Notes: generated by a model not told the origin, from the sequence alone. Shown: positions 53,515 through 64,000, numbered from the stretch's first letter. The stretch: DNA of 64,000 nt from Lithobates sylvaticus (GCA_028564925.1 CM053031.1:167865084-167929083), one strand, 5' to 3'. Numbers and translations: made by a program.

Positions 53515-55553
53515 TTAACCACTTCGCATCCGGCCGTAGCCGAATGACGGCCACAGCGCGGATGCCAAATCCCGGGAGGCCGTCATATGACGGCCTCCCC
53601 TTTCCTCGTTCCCTGTGCGCGCTCACGAGCGCGCAGCAGGGAAATTCTGTGTTGGCCGTGTCCCTCGGACACGGCCAATCACAGATCGCTGTAAACGGCC
53701 AATAACAGCGGCCGTTTACAGTGCGATCGCCCTGGCCAATGAGAGATGACCTCATATGTAAACATATGAGATCATCTCTCAGCGCCGCTCCTCCTCCTCA
53801 CACAGAGACAGCGTGTGAGGAGGGGGAGATGAACGGCTGCAGCGCCGTAAGTTTTTTTTAAAAAAAAAAATAAAGTGACATCCCCAGTGCCATCCCCAGT
53901 GCCATCTGCCAGATCCATCCCCAGTGCCATCTGCCAGATCCATCCCCAGTGCCATCTGCCAGATCCATCCCCAGTGCCATCTGCCAGATCCATCCCCAGT
54001 GCCATCTGCCAGATCCATCCCCAGTGCCATCTGCCAGTGCCATCCCCAGTGCCATCTGCCAGTGCCATCCCCAGTGCCATCTGCCAGTGCCATCCCCAGT
54101 GCCATCTGCCAGTGCCATCTGCCAGATCCATCCCCAGTGCCATCTGCCAGTGCCATCCCCAGTGCCATCTGCCAGATCCATCCCCAGTGCCATCTACCAG
54201 TGCCATCCCCAGTGCCATCTGTCATCAGTGCCATCTGTCATCAGTGCCACATATTAGTGCCATCTGTCATCAGTGCCACCTGTCAGTGTCACGTGCCATC
54301 TGTTATCAGTGTCACCTGTCATCAATGCCACGTATCAGTGCCATCTGTCATCAGTGTCATCAGTGCCACGTATTAGTGCCGTCTGTCATCAGTGCCACGT
54401 ATTAGTGCCATCTCGCATCAGTGCCACGTATTAGTGCCATCTCGCATCAGTGCCACATATTAGTGCCACGTGATATCAGTGCCATGTATGAGTGCCATCT
54501 CTCATCAGTGCCACATATTAGTGCCATCTGTCATCAGTGTCACGTGTCATCAGTGCCCCGTATTAGTACCATCTGTCATCAGTGCCACGTCAGTGTCACG
54601 TGTCATCAGTGCCACGTCAGTGTCACGTGTCATCAGTGCCACGTCAGTGTCACGTGTCATCAGTGCCACGTCAGTGTCACGTGTCATTGTCCTGGTGCTC
54701 CAGGGCCTTCAAAAGTGTAATAGGTAGTCAACAATTTAGATGTGTAATTTATGCTCCCAGAACACGTGATGGCACTCCCTGCATGTTGGGCCTCTCTAAG
54801 TGGCCAGGCTGTGTAAAAGTCTCACATATGTGGTATCGTAATACTCAGGAGGAGTAGCAGAATTTATTTTAGGGTGTCATTTGTGGTATACACATGCCAT
54901 GTGAGAGAAATAACCTATTACAATGACAATTTTGTAGAAAAAAAATAAAAAATAAAAAAATAATTCATTTTGCAAAGAATTGTGGGAAAAAATGACAACA
55001 TCAAAAAGCTCACCATGCCTCTTACTAAATACCTTGGAATGTCTACTTTCAAAAAAGGGGTCATTTGGGGGGTATTTGTACTTTCCTGGTTTGTTCGGGT
55101 CACAAGAAATGAGATCGGCCACCAGTACATCAGATGTGATCAATTTTGTATGATTCGCACCACAGCTTGTAGAGTCTGTAACTTTCACAAAGGCCAAATA
55201 ATATCCGCTAATTTGGGTTATTTTTACCAAAGATATGTGGCAGTATAAATTGTGGCCAAAATTTATGAAGAAAAATTAATAATTTGCTAAATTTTATCAC
55301 AGAAACAAAGAAAAATGCGTTTTTTTTCAAAATTTTCGGTCTTTTTTCAATTATAGCGCAAAAAATAAAAAACCCAGAGGTGATCAAATACCACCAAAAG
55401 AAAGCTCTATTTGTGGGAAAAAAAGGACAAAAAATTCATTTGGGTACAGTGTTGCGTGACTGAGTAATTGTCAGTCAAAGCGTGAGAGCACCGAAAGCTG
55501 AAAATTGGTCTGGATGGGAGGGGGGTGTTGGTGCCTGGTAGGCAAGTGGTTAA
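53515..55553 (+). mobile_element. TTAA element (piggyBac-like), 2.0 kb, in LINE B
   Basis: TTAA at 53515-53518 and 55550-55553 with CCACTTCGC / GGCAAGTGG ends. On the LINE strand the flanks rejoin as WFSRINT/VKMVLLPK, a conserved LINE segment, so the empty site is exact. Parts: a GC-rich left part with GCCGAATGACGG and the GTAAACGGCCAATAACAGCG/GCCGTTTACAG inverted pair, the minisatellite (53885-54700), and an AT-rich right part identical in plan to 8674-10171. No transposase, so it depends on one elsewhere. Confidence 0.93.
53885..54700 (+). repeat. CAGTGCCA minisatellite: 26-bp, then mixed, then 27-bp units
   Basis: Left block (about 53885-54220): 26-bp units CAGTGCCATCTGCCAGATCC plus ATCCCC, alternating with a CAGTGCC variant, about 13 copies. 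Middle: 29-bp-like units with CACGTATTAGTGCCATCT. Right block (about 54583-54690): four copies of the 27-bp CAGTGCCACGTCAGTGTCAC plus GTGTCAT. All frames read as low-complexity Pro/Ser/Cys/His or Trp/Gly/Asp chains; not genes. Confidence 0.93.
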
Positions 55554-55559
55554 CTGTGT

Positions 55560-56822
55560 TGATCCGACTGAACCATGACAATGGCCTTAGAGATAGTCTC
55601 TTTTTTGATTTTGTCTAGTAATGGAATATAGTTTTCACTGAATAGTTGTTCTACAGAATTTGCCAGTTTAATCCCCAAATATTTTAAACCTTTCTAATTC
55701 CAAGGAAATGGATAATCTTTGTATCTCATATGCGTCTTTGGGTTCCACGTTTATATTTAAGATTTCCGATTTATTTAAATTAATTTTGAGGTTTGATATT
55801 TTTCCGTATTGTTTCAAAGTGTCGATCAATCGTGGCATTGTGGATTTAGGTTCGGAGACGTAGAACAGTAGATCGTCTGCGAAAGCCGCGACCTTGTGCT
55901 CGACGTCTCCGATTTTTATTCCTTTAATATCCTTATTTGCTCTAATTGTTGCCAATAAAGGTTCCAGTGAAAGCACAAAGAGCAGTGGAGACAGGGGACA
56001 TCCCTGTCTTGTCCCGTTCTTCATTATGAAGGGGGACGAATGGTCCCCATTGATTTTAATTGTTGCAGTCGGTTCTTCATACAGTGCCCCAATTCTCTGT
56101 ATCATCCTAGTGCCCAGACCCAAATGCCTTAATGTTTCCATCATGAGCCCCCAGTCTACCCTGTCAAATGCTTTTTCGGCATCAATTGACAGGAATAGAC
56201 CTGGGGGCCCGTGAGTTTTCATTTTTTGCAGCAAAAGGAGTGTCCTAACTCTGTTATCGCGCCCCTCCCTTCCTGAAACAAAACCTACCTGGTCCGGGTG
56301 GACCCACTCTTTCATTTTGTCCCTTTGTCTATTAGCAAGGACTTTTGCATAAAGCTTTGTGTCGAAGTTCAAGAGGGAGATTGGTCTGTAGCTTGAACAT
56401 AACATTTAATCTTTACCTTCGTTTAAAATTACAGTTATCTGTGCTCTCTGTGCCTCTGGGCTTAACCCGTATTCTACACCAAGTCCGTTCATATATGTGC
56501 AAAGCCTAGGTATCAGGATATCTCCAAATTTCTTTAGATATCTGATCGAGAATCCATCTGGACCTGGGCTTTTCCCTATTGGTGATTCTGAAATGGCTTT
56601 TGCGACTTCCTGCTCTGTAATAGGACATTCTAGATCTTCTCTGTCGTTTAATGCTAGCTGGGGGATATCTGATTTATCGAGGAACTGTTTTATTTTAGTT
56701 GCTTTTCCTTTTTCTACATTCCCTTTCTTGACATCATATAGTGTGCTATAATAATTTCGGAAGACATCAGCTATCTCCTGTCTTGGAGACCACTTCTCCT
56801 TGCTTATTTCGGATTTTTTCAA
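55560..56822 (-). pseudogene. LINE B ORF2 reverse transcriptase
   Basis: FRNYYSTLYDVKKGN and ITEQEVAKAISESPIGKSPG, PDGFSIRYLKKFGDILIPRL (56822-56406), then after a break SSYRPISLLNFDTKLYAKVL, HPDQVGFVSGREGRDNRVRT, SIDAEKAFDRVDWGLMMETL, GTRQGCPLSPLLFVLSLEPL and AAFADDLLFYVSEPKS (catalytic FADD, about 55885). The frame stops after FKIFGD (55668), and coding continues in another frame to WFSRINT at the TTAA insertion. Two or three lesions. Confidence 0.9.
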
Positions 56823-57954
56823 TGTAATTTCTTGACTTTTCTTTCCTCAAAGTCTTTGCCATATATTTCCCAATTGTATTAGCTCCCAGATATTTCTCTT
56901 TCTGAATTTTATTAAAGACCCTTTTTGTATCTTGTGTTAGTAAATCTTTCAGTTCTTCTCTTTTGGATATTAATTGATGAAATATTTCTTGGTGCCGCCC
57001 CTCTGGTTTTTTATGCAACTGTTCTATTCTATATATTTCCTCTGTTAAGTGTTTGATTTCCCTTACTCTCGACTTTTTTTTTCCTGCCCCCATAGATATA
57101 AAGATGCCTCTTATGTATGCCTTATGCGTCTCCCAGAGTGTAGCACTTGAGATATCCTTTGTATCGTTGGTTTCAAAAAAATGCGTCAACTCCTCGTGTA
57201 TTTTCTCTACATCTTGGTTTTCGTTGAGAAGGGTCTCATTTAATTGCCAATTAAAGGCTGGTCTTTGTATTTTAAATTCTTCTATGGTCATCATAACTGG
57301 GGAATGGTCTGAGAGGGTAGTAATTCCTATCTCAACATCTGTTACTTTAGTCAGTGTGTAATAGTCTACCAAAAAATAATCGATACGTGTGTACGTCCCA
57401 TGCACGGGGGAGAAGAAGGTGTAGTCCCGTCCTTTTGGGTGGAGAGCTCTCCACACTTCTACCAATTGATTTTGGTGCATATTTTTTTTCAATATTTTAA
57501 GGGACCCCCCTCCCGTCCCCCGTGCACAGGACGTGCTGTCCTCTTGTGGGTTCAAACACAGGTTGAAATCTCCCGCCATTATTACAATCCCCCTCCTAAA
57601 CTGCGCGAGGGTACCTATCATTCTTTTTAAGTATTCTATTGGCCTTTTGTTTGGGGCATAGATATTACACAAGGTATATTCTGTTTCTCCTATATGCCCC
57701 CTTACAAAAAGATATCTCCCCTCCGGATCCGTTAGCCTGTTTTCTACTTTAAATTGCGCATCCTTTGAGAGCCCTATTGCAACCCCCTTAGCTTTATTAG
57801 TAGTTGAGTCCGCATAAAACCATGTATGATGATTCTTAGAGTGAAGTCTTACATTAGCCCCTTGGAATAGGTGAGTCTCTTGGAGAAAGACTATATCCGC
57901 ATGATGATATTTTAGCTCTTTTAGAATCTTATGCCTTTTGGCTGGTATGTTCAA
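56767..57954 (-). CDS. LINE B ORF2 endonuclease domain (open 395 aa)
   Basis: Residues 1-240 are an exonuclease-endonuclease-phosphatase fold: NIPAKRHKILKELKYHHADI, VFLQETHL (catalytic Glu), NIYAPNKRP, VIMAGDFNLCL (Asp/Asn pair), GTYTRIDYFLVDYY and TTLSDHSPVMM (Asp-His). Residues 250-395 form the charged linker before the RT (TLWETHKAYIRGIFISMGAG, KKKSRVREIKHLTEEIYRIE). It nicks target DNA to prime reverse transcription. All core endonuclease motifs are present. The true start probably lies upstream, since the first Met follows the expected N-terminal NxxG segment. Confidence 0.88.
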   Translation of the reverse strand: MNIPAKRHKILKELKYHHADIVFLQETHLFQGANVRLHSKNHHTWFYADSTTNKAKGVAIGLSKDAQFKVENRLTDPEGRYLFVRGHIGETEYTLCNIYAPNKRPIEYLKRMIGTLAQFRRGIVIMAGDFNLCLNPQEDSTSCARGTGGGSLKILKKNMHQNQLVEVWRALHPKGRDYTFFSPVHGTYTRIDYFLVDYYTLTKVTDVEIGITTLSDHSPVMMTIEEFKIQRPAFNWQLNETLLNENQDVEKIHEELTHFFETNDTKDISSATLWETHKAYIRGIFISMGAGKKKSRVREIKHLTEEIYRIEQLHKKPEGRHQEIFHQLISKREELKDLLTQDTKRVFNKIQKEKYLGANTIGKYMAKTLRKEKSRNYIEKIRNKQGEVVSKTGDS

Positions 57955-58009
57955 GCCTCGTACATTATATGTTAAAAACGTAATCTAGTTCCTTCTTTAT
58001 CCTTTCTTT

Positions 58010-58440
58010 GCCGAAAGATGAGAGGTATTGCTCCCCTTCCCTCCCTTCCCCCCCGCCCCTCCCTCCCTCTCCCTCATCTCTCCCTCATCCCTCCCTCCCA
58101 CCACCCCTCCCCTCCACCCGACCAATTCTGATCCCTAGACTGTTGGCCGATTTGATCCTCATCTTGGCCTTCAGTCTTCCTACCTCGAGGTGTGGCTCTG
58201 ATCTCCTTCCACATTCCGCGCCCCTCCCACGGGATAATCCCAGGAGGGGAGTGGGGTGGGTATTCTGGACCGAGCTGTACTTCCTCCCTGTTTTGACCCT
58301 CGACCCTCCTACCCCCCTCCGACCCCCCCCCCCCCCAAGGGAAGAGAGAAAAAAAAGGGGGGGGGGGGTTTGAGGAAGAAAGACCGCCCAGCATGTTGGC
58401 TGCAGCACACCTCTCCCCAGAAATTTTACTAGGACGTCTC
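58010..58440. repeat. Pyrimidine-rich low-complexity block inside LINE B
   Basis: CCCTCCCT-type runs (58028-58120) and C/G runs (58320-58370) interrupt what should be the C-terminal half of ORF1. On the minus strand the ORF1 frame passes from RRM-like sequence (RDVLVKFLG) straight into Gly/Arg/Pro low-complexity residues, so this is probably an insertion or replacement. Confidence 0.65.
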
Positions 58441-59104
58441 TCGGGCTGTCCGATGATATATGTTGGGGTCTCCTAAGTCTATGTACCCTATCTATTTTAA
58501 GTTCTATGTCTGGTCCCTTATTCCATACTGGACCGAGTATCTCCTTTATTTCTCTCCTGAGATCTTCTGCGTTTTCCTCTGTAAGGGCACGTATCCTTAA
58601 ATTCTGGCGTCTGCTTTGGTTTTCCTGTTCCTCAAGCTTATATCTGATTCTCCTCTGATTTATTCTTGTTTCTCTGAGCTGCTCTTTCACTGCTTTCAAT
58701 TCCAGAGTATGATTATCCGTTTTATTCTCGTTTGCCTCAACACGAGTAAGCAGATGACTTAAATCAATTTGAAGCGCTGTTATTTCTTTCTTAATTGAGT
58801 TCTCCATTCTTTTTAACATCTCTAAGATTTCAAGCTTTGTAGCTGTCTGAGCGCTATTGGTTGGGTCTTCACTGACACTCCTGTCCAATTTGCTTTCCAT
58901 AGTGCTTTCTCCACCGGAGGCTTCAACCGGGTCATCTTTCTTTTTATTTGTTTCCTTCTTTTTTCCTTGTTTAATCATTTGCTGCTTTTCTAGGCCTGGG
59001 CTTTTTGGGCTCAAACCTTTTACCATATATTGTTTAATTGTACTCGTGTTTGCTTTATTTTTTGGTGTTTTAGATTCACCTCCTTTCGTAGTCTTTCCTT
59101 TCAT
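58420..59104 (-). pseudogene. LINE B ORF1, L1-type RNA-binding protein, C-terminus replaced
   Basis: The frame starts MKGKTTKGGESKTPKNKANT, a basic N-terminus. A long coiled coil follows (KLEILEMLKRMENSIKKEIT ... LKAVKEQLRETRINQRRIRY, residues 95-170), then KLEEQENQSRRQNLRIRALT (coiled-coil/RRM junction) and KIDRVHRLRRPQHISSDSPR DVLVKF. The expected C-terminal domain is absent; the reading continues to 58085 only as low-complexity sequence. In the family this protein packages LINE RNA. Confidence 0.85.
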
Positions 59105-59429
59105 ACTAAGAAATCTTTTTTGGGTAATTTTGCGTTTCCCCAGAGTGTCGGTTTTGCTGCCCTAATATATTTCTCTCGGGTGTAGCTCTCACAAACGAAG
59201 AGGGTATCAAAAAAAAAAAAAAAAAAAGAACACTTCTCTCCCGATAGGGGGGGGGGCTGTATGTCAGTTTTCCAGACCGTCCGTTCCCCTCCTTTCCCGT
59301 CCTTTATCTTCTTAAATTTGATCTTCTCACAGTTTTCCTTCCCTTATCCTTCTTTAAAGTCACCTAATATCATCTTAGTTTCAAAATTGAGGCATTTCTT
59401 GTCCCTTCCACACTATCTCACCTAAAATG

Positions 59430-59625
59430 GAATTTATTTTTATCCATCTTTACCTTCTTTGCCTTCTTTTCCTTTCTTCTCTCCCCCTCTTTCCCTCCTT
59501 TTGGGGAAATGGATGATTACCCCCTTCTTTCCTTCTTCTCTCGCTCTTCCTCTTTCGCTCTTCCTCTTTCCTTCTCCCTCTCCCTTCCCCCTCTCTCCCC
59601 TTCTCCCTTTGGGGATCTTCGGTTG
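59430..59625 (+). repeat. Polypyrimidine tract (LINE B leader region)
   Basis: Nearly all C and T for about 190 bases (CTTCCTCTTTCGCTCTTCCT and similar, with a few G breaks). On the LINE strand it is polypurine. Such tracts can adopt triplex structures. It marks the probable leader of LINE B. Confidence 0.75.
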
Positions 59626-60399
59626 TTCTTGAAATTTACTTAATGATATCCCGTTTATTTTTAATTTAAAAGGCGAAAAAGATGAGAAAAAGAAAAAAAA
59701 AATTCATATAGTAATTGCCTGTAATAATGTCCTTAATAGCTGAAACCAGCCTCCACTCTCTACCTTTTACTGCATGGGTACATGTATACCCCCTTAAATG
59801 GAAATTCTCTCATTCACTGTTTAACCACTTCCCGACCGCCCCATGTACATATACGTCGGCAGAATGGCACGTACAGGCAGAACCACGTACCTGTACGTGC
59901 CATTCTTCAGGCGCGTGGGGGGTCCGATCGGACCCCCCCCGGCCGGCGGGGACGGTCGGGATCGCTTCAGGAGCGATCCGGGATGAGGGGACGGCCAGTG
60001 GTTTCTGGCCACCCCCTCGCGATCGCTCCTGGCGAATCAGATGCTTCCTCTGTCTGTGTCAATCAAAACACAGGCAGAGGAAGTGATGTCACGCTCGGTG
60101 CGCCGGTCTATGTGACCGGAACGCCGAGCTGTCAACATGTACAGGTTAGTGCACCAACAGTACACTGTACACCAGTACACATAGGCACACAAAACACCCC
60201 CCTGTCACCCCCAGATCACCCCCCAGATCACCCCCTCCCCCCCCAGTCACAGTGTCACTAATTGCAGTGATAATTTTTTTACTGATCACTGCATTTAGTG
60301 TCAGTGTGACTGTAATAACTGTCAGTGCAGTTAGTTTTAGGTCCAAGGTAGCCCCCTACCCCCCCCTAATAAAGGTTTAACCCCTTGATTGCCCCCCAG

Positions 60400-61200
60400 G
60401 TAACCCTTTCACCCCCTTTTGCCAGTGTCACTAAGCGATCTTTTTTCTGATCGCTGTATTAGTGTCACTGCTGTCGCTAGGTAACCATTTTTTTTTTTTT
60501 AGGTAACCGCCATGTTTATATAGGTTCATAAATAGGTTTATAGGTCAGGTACCCCCATATTACAACCTAAATAAAGGTTTTAACCCCTTGATTGCCCCTA
60601 GAGTTAACCCTTTCACCAGTGATCACTGTATAACTGTCACTGGTGACGCTGGTTAGCCAGTTAGTTATTTCGTTATTTAGGTTCCCCGTCAGGTTTTTAT
60701 ATAGCGTCAGGTACCCCCATATATTACCTAATAAAGGTTTTAACCCCCTGATTGCCCCTAGTTAACCCTTTCACCCCCTTTTGCCAGTGTCACTAAGCGA
60801 TCGTTTTTCTGATCGCTGCATTAGTGTCGCTAGGTAACCATTTTTTTTTTTTAGGTAACCGCCATGTTTATATAGGTTCATAAATAGGTTTATAGGTCAG
60901 GTACCCCCATATTACAACCTAAATAAAGGTTTTAACCCCCTGATTGCCCCTAGAGTTAACCCTTTCACCAGTGATCACTGTATAACTGTCACTGGTGACG
61001 CTGGTTAGCCAGTTAGTTATTTCGTTATTTAGGTTCCCCGTCAGGTTTTTATATAGCGTCAGGTACCCCCATATATTACCTAATAAAGGTTTTAACCCCC
61101 TGATTGCCCCTAGTTAACCCTTTCACCCCCTTTTGCCAGTGTCACTAAGCGATCGTTTTTCTGATCGCTGCATTAGTGTCGCTAGGTAACCAGTTTTTTT
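60400..61200 (+). repeat. Tandem repeat of about 352-362 bp
   Basis: GCCAGTGTCACTAAGCGATC begins at 60421, 60783 and 61135. Each unit holds GTCGCTAGGTAACC, GGTAACCGCCATGTTTATAT, TAATAAAGGTTTTAACCCC and CACTGTATAACTGTCACTGG blocks. There are about 2.2 copies; the second and third are more alike than the first. Each unit also contains a half-unit echo (GGTTTTAACCCC..GATTGCCCC occurs twice per unit). Confidence 0.92.
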
Positions 61201-62054
61201 TTGTATTACTGTTACGGGTGACGCTGGTTAGTTAGCTTGTTTTTTATACTGTCAGGGCACCCGCCATTTATTACCCAATAACGGTTTAACCCCCTGATCG
61301 CCCGGCGGGTGATATCAATTAGGTTTTAGGGTCAAATAAGGTCTGCGTCGCCCCAGGTTAGTGCCAGTACCGCAAACACCCACGCGCAAAGCATACACCT
61401 CCCTTAGTGGCACAGTATCTGAACAGATCAATATCTGATCTGATCAGATCTATACTAGCGTCCCAGCAGTTTAGGGTTCCAAAAAAAAAACGCATTGTTA
61501 GCGGGATCAGCCCAGATACCTGCTAGCACCTGCGTTTTCCCCCTCCGCCCAGCCCAGCCCACCCAAGTGCAGTATCGATCGATCACTGTCACTTACAAAA
61601 CACTAAGCACACATAACTGCAGCGTTCGCAGAGTCAGGCCTGATCCCTGCGATCGCTAACATTTTTTTTGTGGTAGCGTTTTGATTCAGTCGCTTCAGTC
61701 AGGAGCTTTTTTACCTGTGAATCTCAAAAAAAAAAAAAAAAAAAAAAATAGTTGTCGTTTTATTGTTCTCTCTCTCTCTCTATTCTCTCTCTATTGTTGC
61801 TCTTTTTTTACTCCATTCTATTCTGCAATGTTTTATTATGTTTTATCATGTTTTATCATGCTTGCTTTTCAGGTATGTAATTTTGTTTACTGTGTTTTAG
61901 TGTTAAGCATTTTTTTGTTTTCAGGTGCGCCATTCAGTTGCAACGCGGATTTATTTATCTTGACAGCAACAGCGTTTGCTCCCACGATACATAAAGCCGC
62001 GACTCCAACGCTGTAGGAGGTGATTTCACCACCACAGTTAAAAAAAAGAGCATA

Positions 62055-62190
62055 TATGCCGAAGCATGGGGGCAGCAGGGGGGGGGGGGGAGCGTTTGGC
62101 TCCTAATGCCACGTACATACGGTCGAAATTCCGACCGTGTGTACACGGCATAACTTTTGCGGGAGGATGCCCCCATGCATCGGCATATAT
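62055..62190. repeat. Inverted pair with TCGGAC-type insert
   Basis: TATATGCCGAAGCATGGGGG at 62055 is matched by the inverse CCCCCATGCATCGGCATATA at 62170. Between them lies a short block with GGTCGAAATTCCGACC related to the repeat at 1-372. Probably a small nested element or its footprint. Confidence 0.55.
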
Positions 62191-64000
62191 AAATGGTGCA
62201 TGTATGCCCATCATTAGAAGTGGGTGGATGAAGGGAGGTATTCTAATGGTGGGCATACCCACCAATCAATCTCTTTTTTTCGTTCAGCCAAGAGGCTGCA
62301 TGAAAAAAAAAAGATTACAATATATGTCCAGTATGTTGCTGGACTTTGAATGGTTATACCAGAATGATGCCTGCAGGTTTAGGTATCATCTTGGTATCAT
62401 TCTTTTCAGCCAGTGATCGGCTTTCATGTAAAAGCAATTCTAGCGGGTAATTAGCCTCTAGACTGCTTTTACAAGCAGTGGGAGGGAATGTCCCCCCTCC
62501 CGGATATAAACCGCGCCATTGGGAAATTGGGAAAGCATTTTATCACACCAATCTTGGTGTGGTCAGATGCTTTGAGGGCAGAGGAAAGATCTAGGGTCTA
62601 ATAGACCCCAATTTTTTCAAAAAAAGAGTACCTGTCACTGCCTATTGCTATCATAGGGGATATTTACATTCCCTGAGATAACAATAAAAATCATAACAAA
62701 GAAAAAAAATGGAAGGAACAGTTTAAAAATAAAATAAAAAAGCTAAATAAAAATAAAAAAAAAACCAAAAAAAAAAAAAAAAAAAGCACCCCTGCCCCCC
62801 CTTCTCTTGCGCAAAGGCGTACACAAGCGTTGGTCTGGCGTCATATGTAAACAGCAATTGCACCATGCATGTGAGGTATCACCGCGAAGGTCAGATCGAG
62901 GGCAGTAATTTTAGCAGTAGACCTCCTCCGTGAATCTAATGTGGTATCATGTAAAGGCTTTTAAAGGCTTTTAATGTATGTAGTTTGTCGCCACTGCGTG
63001 TTTGTGCGCAATTTTAAAGCATGTCGTGTTTGGTATCCATGTACTCGGCCTAAGATCATATTTTTTATTTCATCAAAAATTTGAGCAATATAGTGTGTTT
63101 TAGTGCATTAAAATAAAAAAAGTGTATTTTTTCCACAAAAAATGCGTTTGAAAAATCGCTGCGCAAATACTGTGTGGAAAAAAAAAAATGCAACACCCAC
63201 CATTTTAATCTGTAGGGCCTTTGCTTTAACATTATATATAGTGTTTGGGGGTTCAACGTAATTTTCTTGCAAAAAAAAAATATGTTTTCATGTAAACAAA
63301 AAGTGTCAGAAAGGGCTTTGTCTACAAGTGGTTAGAAGAGTGGGTGACGTGTGACATAGGCTTCTAAATGTTGTGCATAAAATGCCAGGACAGTTCAAAC
63401 CCCCCCCCAAATGACCCCATTTTGGAAAGTAGACACCCCAAGCTATTTGATGAGAGCAATGTTGAGCCCATTAAATATTTTTTTTTTTTGTCCCAAGAGA
63501 TTGAATAATGAAAAAAAAAATATATATATATTTTTTTTACAAAAAGTTGTCACTAAATGATATATTGCTCAAACATGTCATGGGCATATGTGGAAATACA
63601 CCCCAAAATACATTCTGTTGCTTCTCCTGAGTACGGGGATACCACATGTGTGGGACTTTTTGGGAGCCTAGCTGCGTACGGAACCCCAAAAACCAATCAC
63701 CGCCTTCAGGCTTTCTAAGGGTGTAATTTTTTTATTTCACTTCTCACTGCCAATCACAGTTTCGAATGACCCCATTTTGGAAAGTAGACACCCCAAGCTA
63801 TTTGCTGAGAGGTATGGTGAGTATTTTGCAGATCTCGCTTTTTGTCACAAAGTTTTGAAAATTTAAAAAAAGAAAAAAAAATGTTTTTTTCTTTACTTTC
63901 TTCATTTTCAAAAACAAATGAGAGCTGTAAAATACTCACCATGCCTCTCAACAAATAGCTTGGGGTGTCTACTTTCCAAAATGGGGTCATTTGGGGGGGT

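Larger units (their letters stand above)
52022..59640 (-). mobile_element. L1-type LINE copy B, minus strand, nearly full length
   Basis: From right to left: a pyrimidine-rich leader (about 59640-59200), ORF1 (59104-58085), ORF2 endonuclease (57954-56767), RT (56822-55560), a TTAA element insertion (53515-55553), ORF2 C-terminal part (53515-52170), a short 3' UTR and an A-tail seen as T-run 52022-52036. Removing the insert leaves about 5.6 kb. It abuts LINE A exactly at the T-run, so it may have inserted into LINE A, but no LINE A continuation or duplication was found on the far side. The left boundary near 59640 is approximate. Confidence 0.88.
59821..64000 (+). mobile_element. Large TTAA element, left end; right end outside the window
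   Basis: It starts TTAACCACTTCCCGACCGCC with the inverted pair AATGGCACGTAC / GTACGTGCCATT (59863, 59895). It contains a tandem repeat (60400-61200), a region of unclear coding potential (61300-62000), an inverted pair near 62055/62167, and a right part (63350-64000) with CCCCATTTTGGAAAGTAGAC repeated at 63416 and 63770 and a third, inverted, copy near 63970. That right part is similar in plan to the right halves of the other TTAA elements (GGAGTAGCAGAATTTATTTT at 9583). No transposase was recognised. At over 4.1 kb it would be the longest member here. Confidence 0.7.

Noticed and set aside
53772-54405. Long open frames of 150-176 aa on both strands with regular Trp/Gly/Asp or Pro/Ser/Ile repeats
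   Set aside because: They arise from the 26-29 bp minisatellite inside a TTAA element; all frames are open because the unit lacks stops. No start context, domain or conservation supports a gene.
58008-58394. Pro-rich and Gly-rich open frames on both strands
   Set aside because: Simple C/T-rich sequence without stops; no domain.
61681-62016. A 111-aa hydrophobic frame that could look like a membrane protein
   Set aside because: It runs through poly(A), CT microsatellite and T-rich sequence inside a TTAA element. Hydrophobicity follows from TTT/CTT-rich composition.

Overview
The window looks like transposon-packed nuclear DNA of a vertebrate, most likely a true frog (ranoid anuran). The evidence is the repeat mix: DIRS retrotransposons, L1/Tx1-type LINEs, Tc1 and Tigger transposases, hAT and Harbinger MITEs, and many copies of a TTAA-flanked repeat family ending TTAACCACTT...AAGTGGTTAA. 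The frog assignment comes from memory of similar repeats, not from a search. No complete host gene, rRNA, tRNA or CRISPR array was recognised. The only candidate host coding sequence is a possible 191-bp exon at 3236-3426.

Layout. 1-6.2 kb: a truncated inverted-repeat element, a full-length but dead Tc1 element (1020-2576), a mostly unique stretch with the candidate exon, a CR1-like LINE fragment split by a TTAA MITE, and one TTAA element. 6.2-22.3 kb: a deep nest. A degraded DIRS copy (A) is split by a 2.6-kb foldback element, itself split by a TTAA element and a Harbinger-like MITE, and by a hAT element. A second Tc1 copy, on the minus strand, follows; it is split by a MITE and by an almost structurally complete DIRS copy (B). 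22.3-26.7 kb: three stacked hairpins, a decayed minus-strand L1-type LINE (C) split by a probable solo LTR, and another TTAA element. 26.7-33.1 kb: a DIRS copy of another subfamily (C) carrying two copies of one CpG-rich TTAA MITE. 33.1-40.1 kb: a TTAA MITE with a nested solo LTR, mixed repeats, a 3'-truncated Tigger transposon and a TTAA element. 40.1-47.4 kb: an L1/Tx1-type LINE (D) with a 16-bp target duplication, split by a 1.62-kb palindromic element with its own 14-bp duplication. 47.6-59.6 kb: two minus-strand LINEs (A, B); B is split at a TTAA by a 2.0-kb TTAA element full of minisatellite. 59.8-64 kb: the start of a large TTAA element with a 350-360 bp tandem repeat.

The genes do not work together as a pathway; they are parts of independent mobile elements. 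What the window offers is a well-resolved order of insertions, with diagnostic target duplications at most junctions. The most interesting structure is the palindrome at 42393-44013. Its centre carries a degenerate hammerhead-ribozyme-like core on both strands, which suggests a non-autonomous Penelope-like element.
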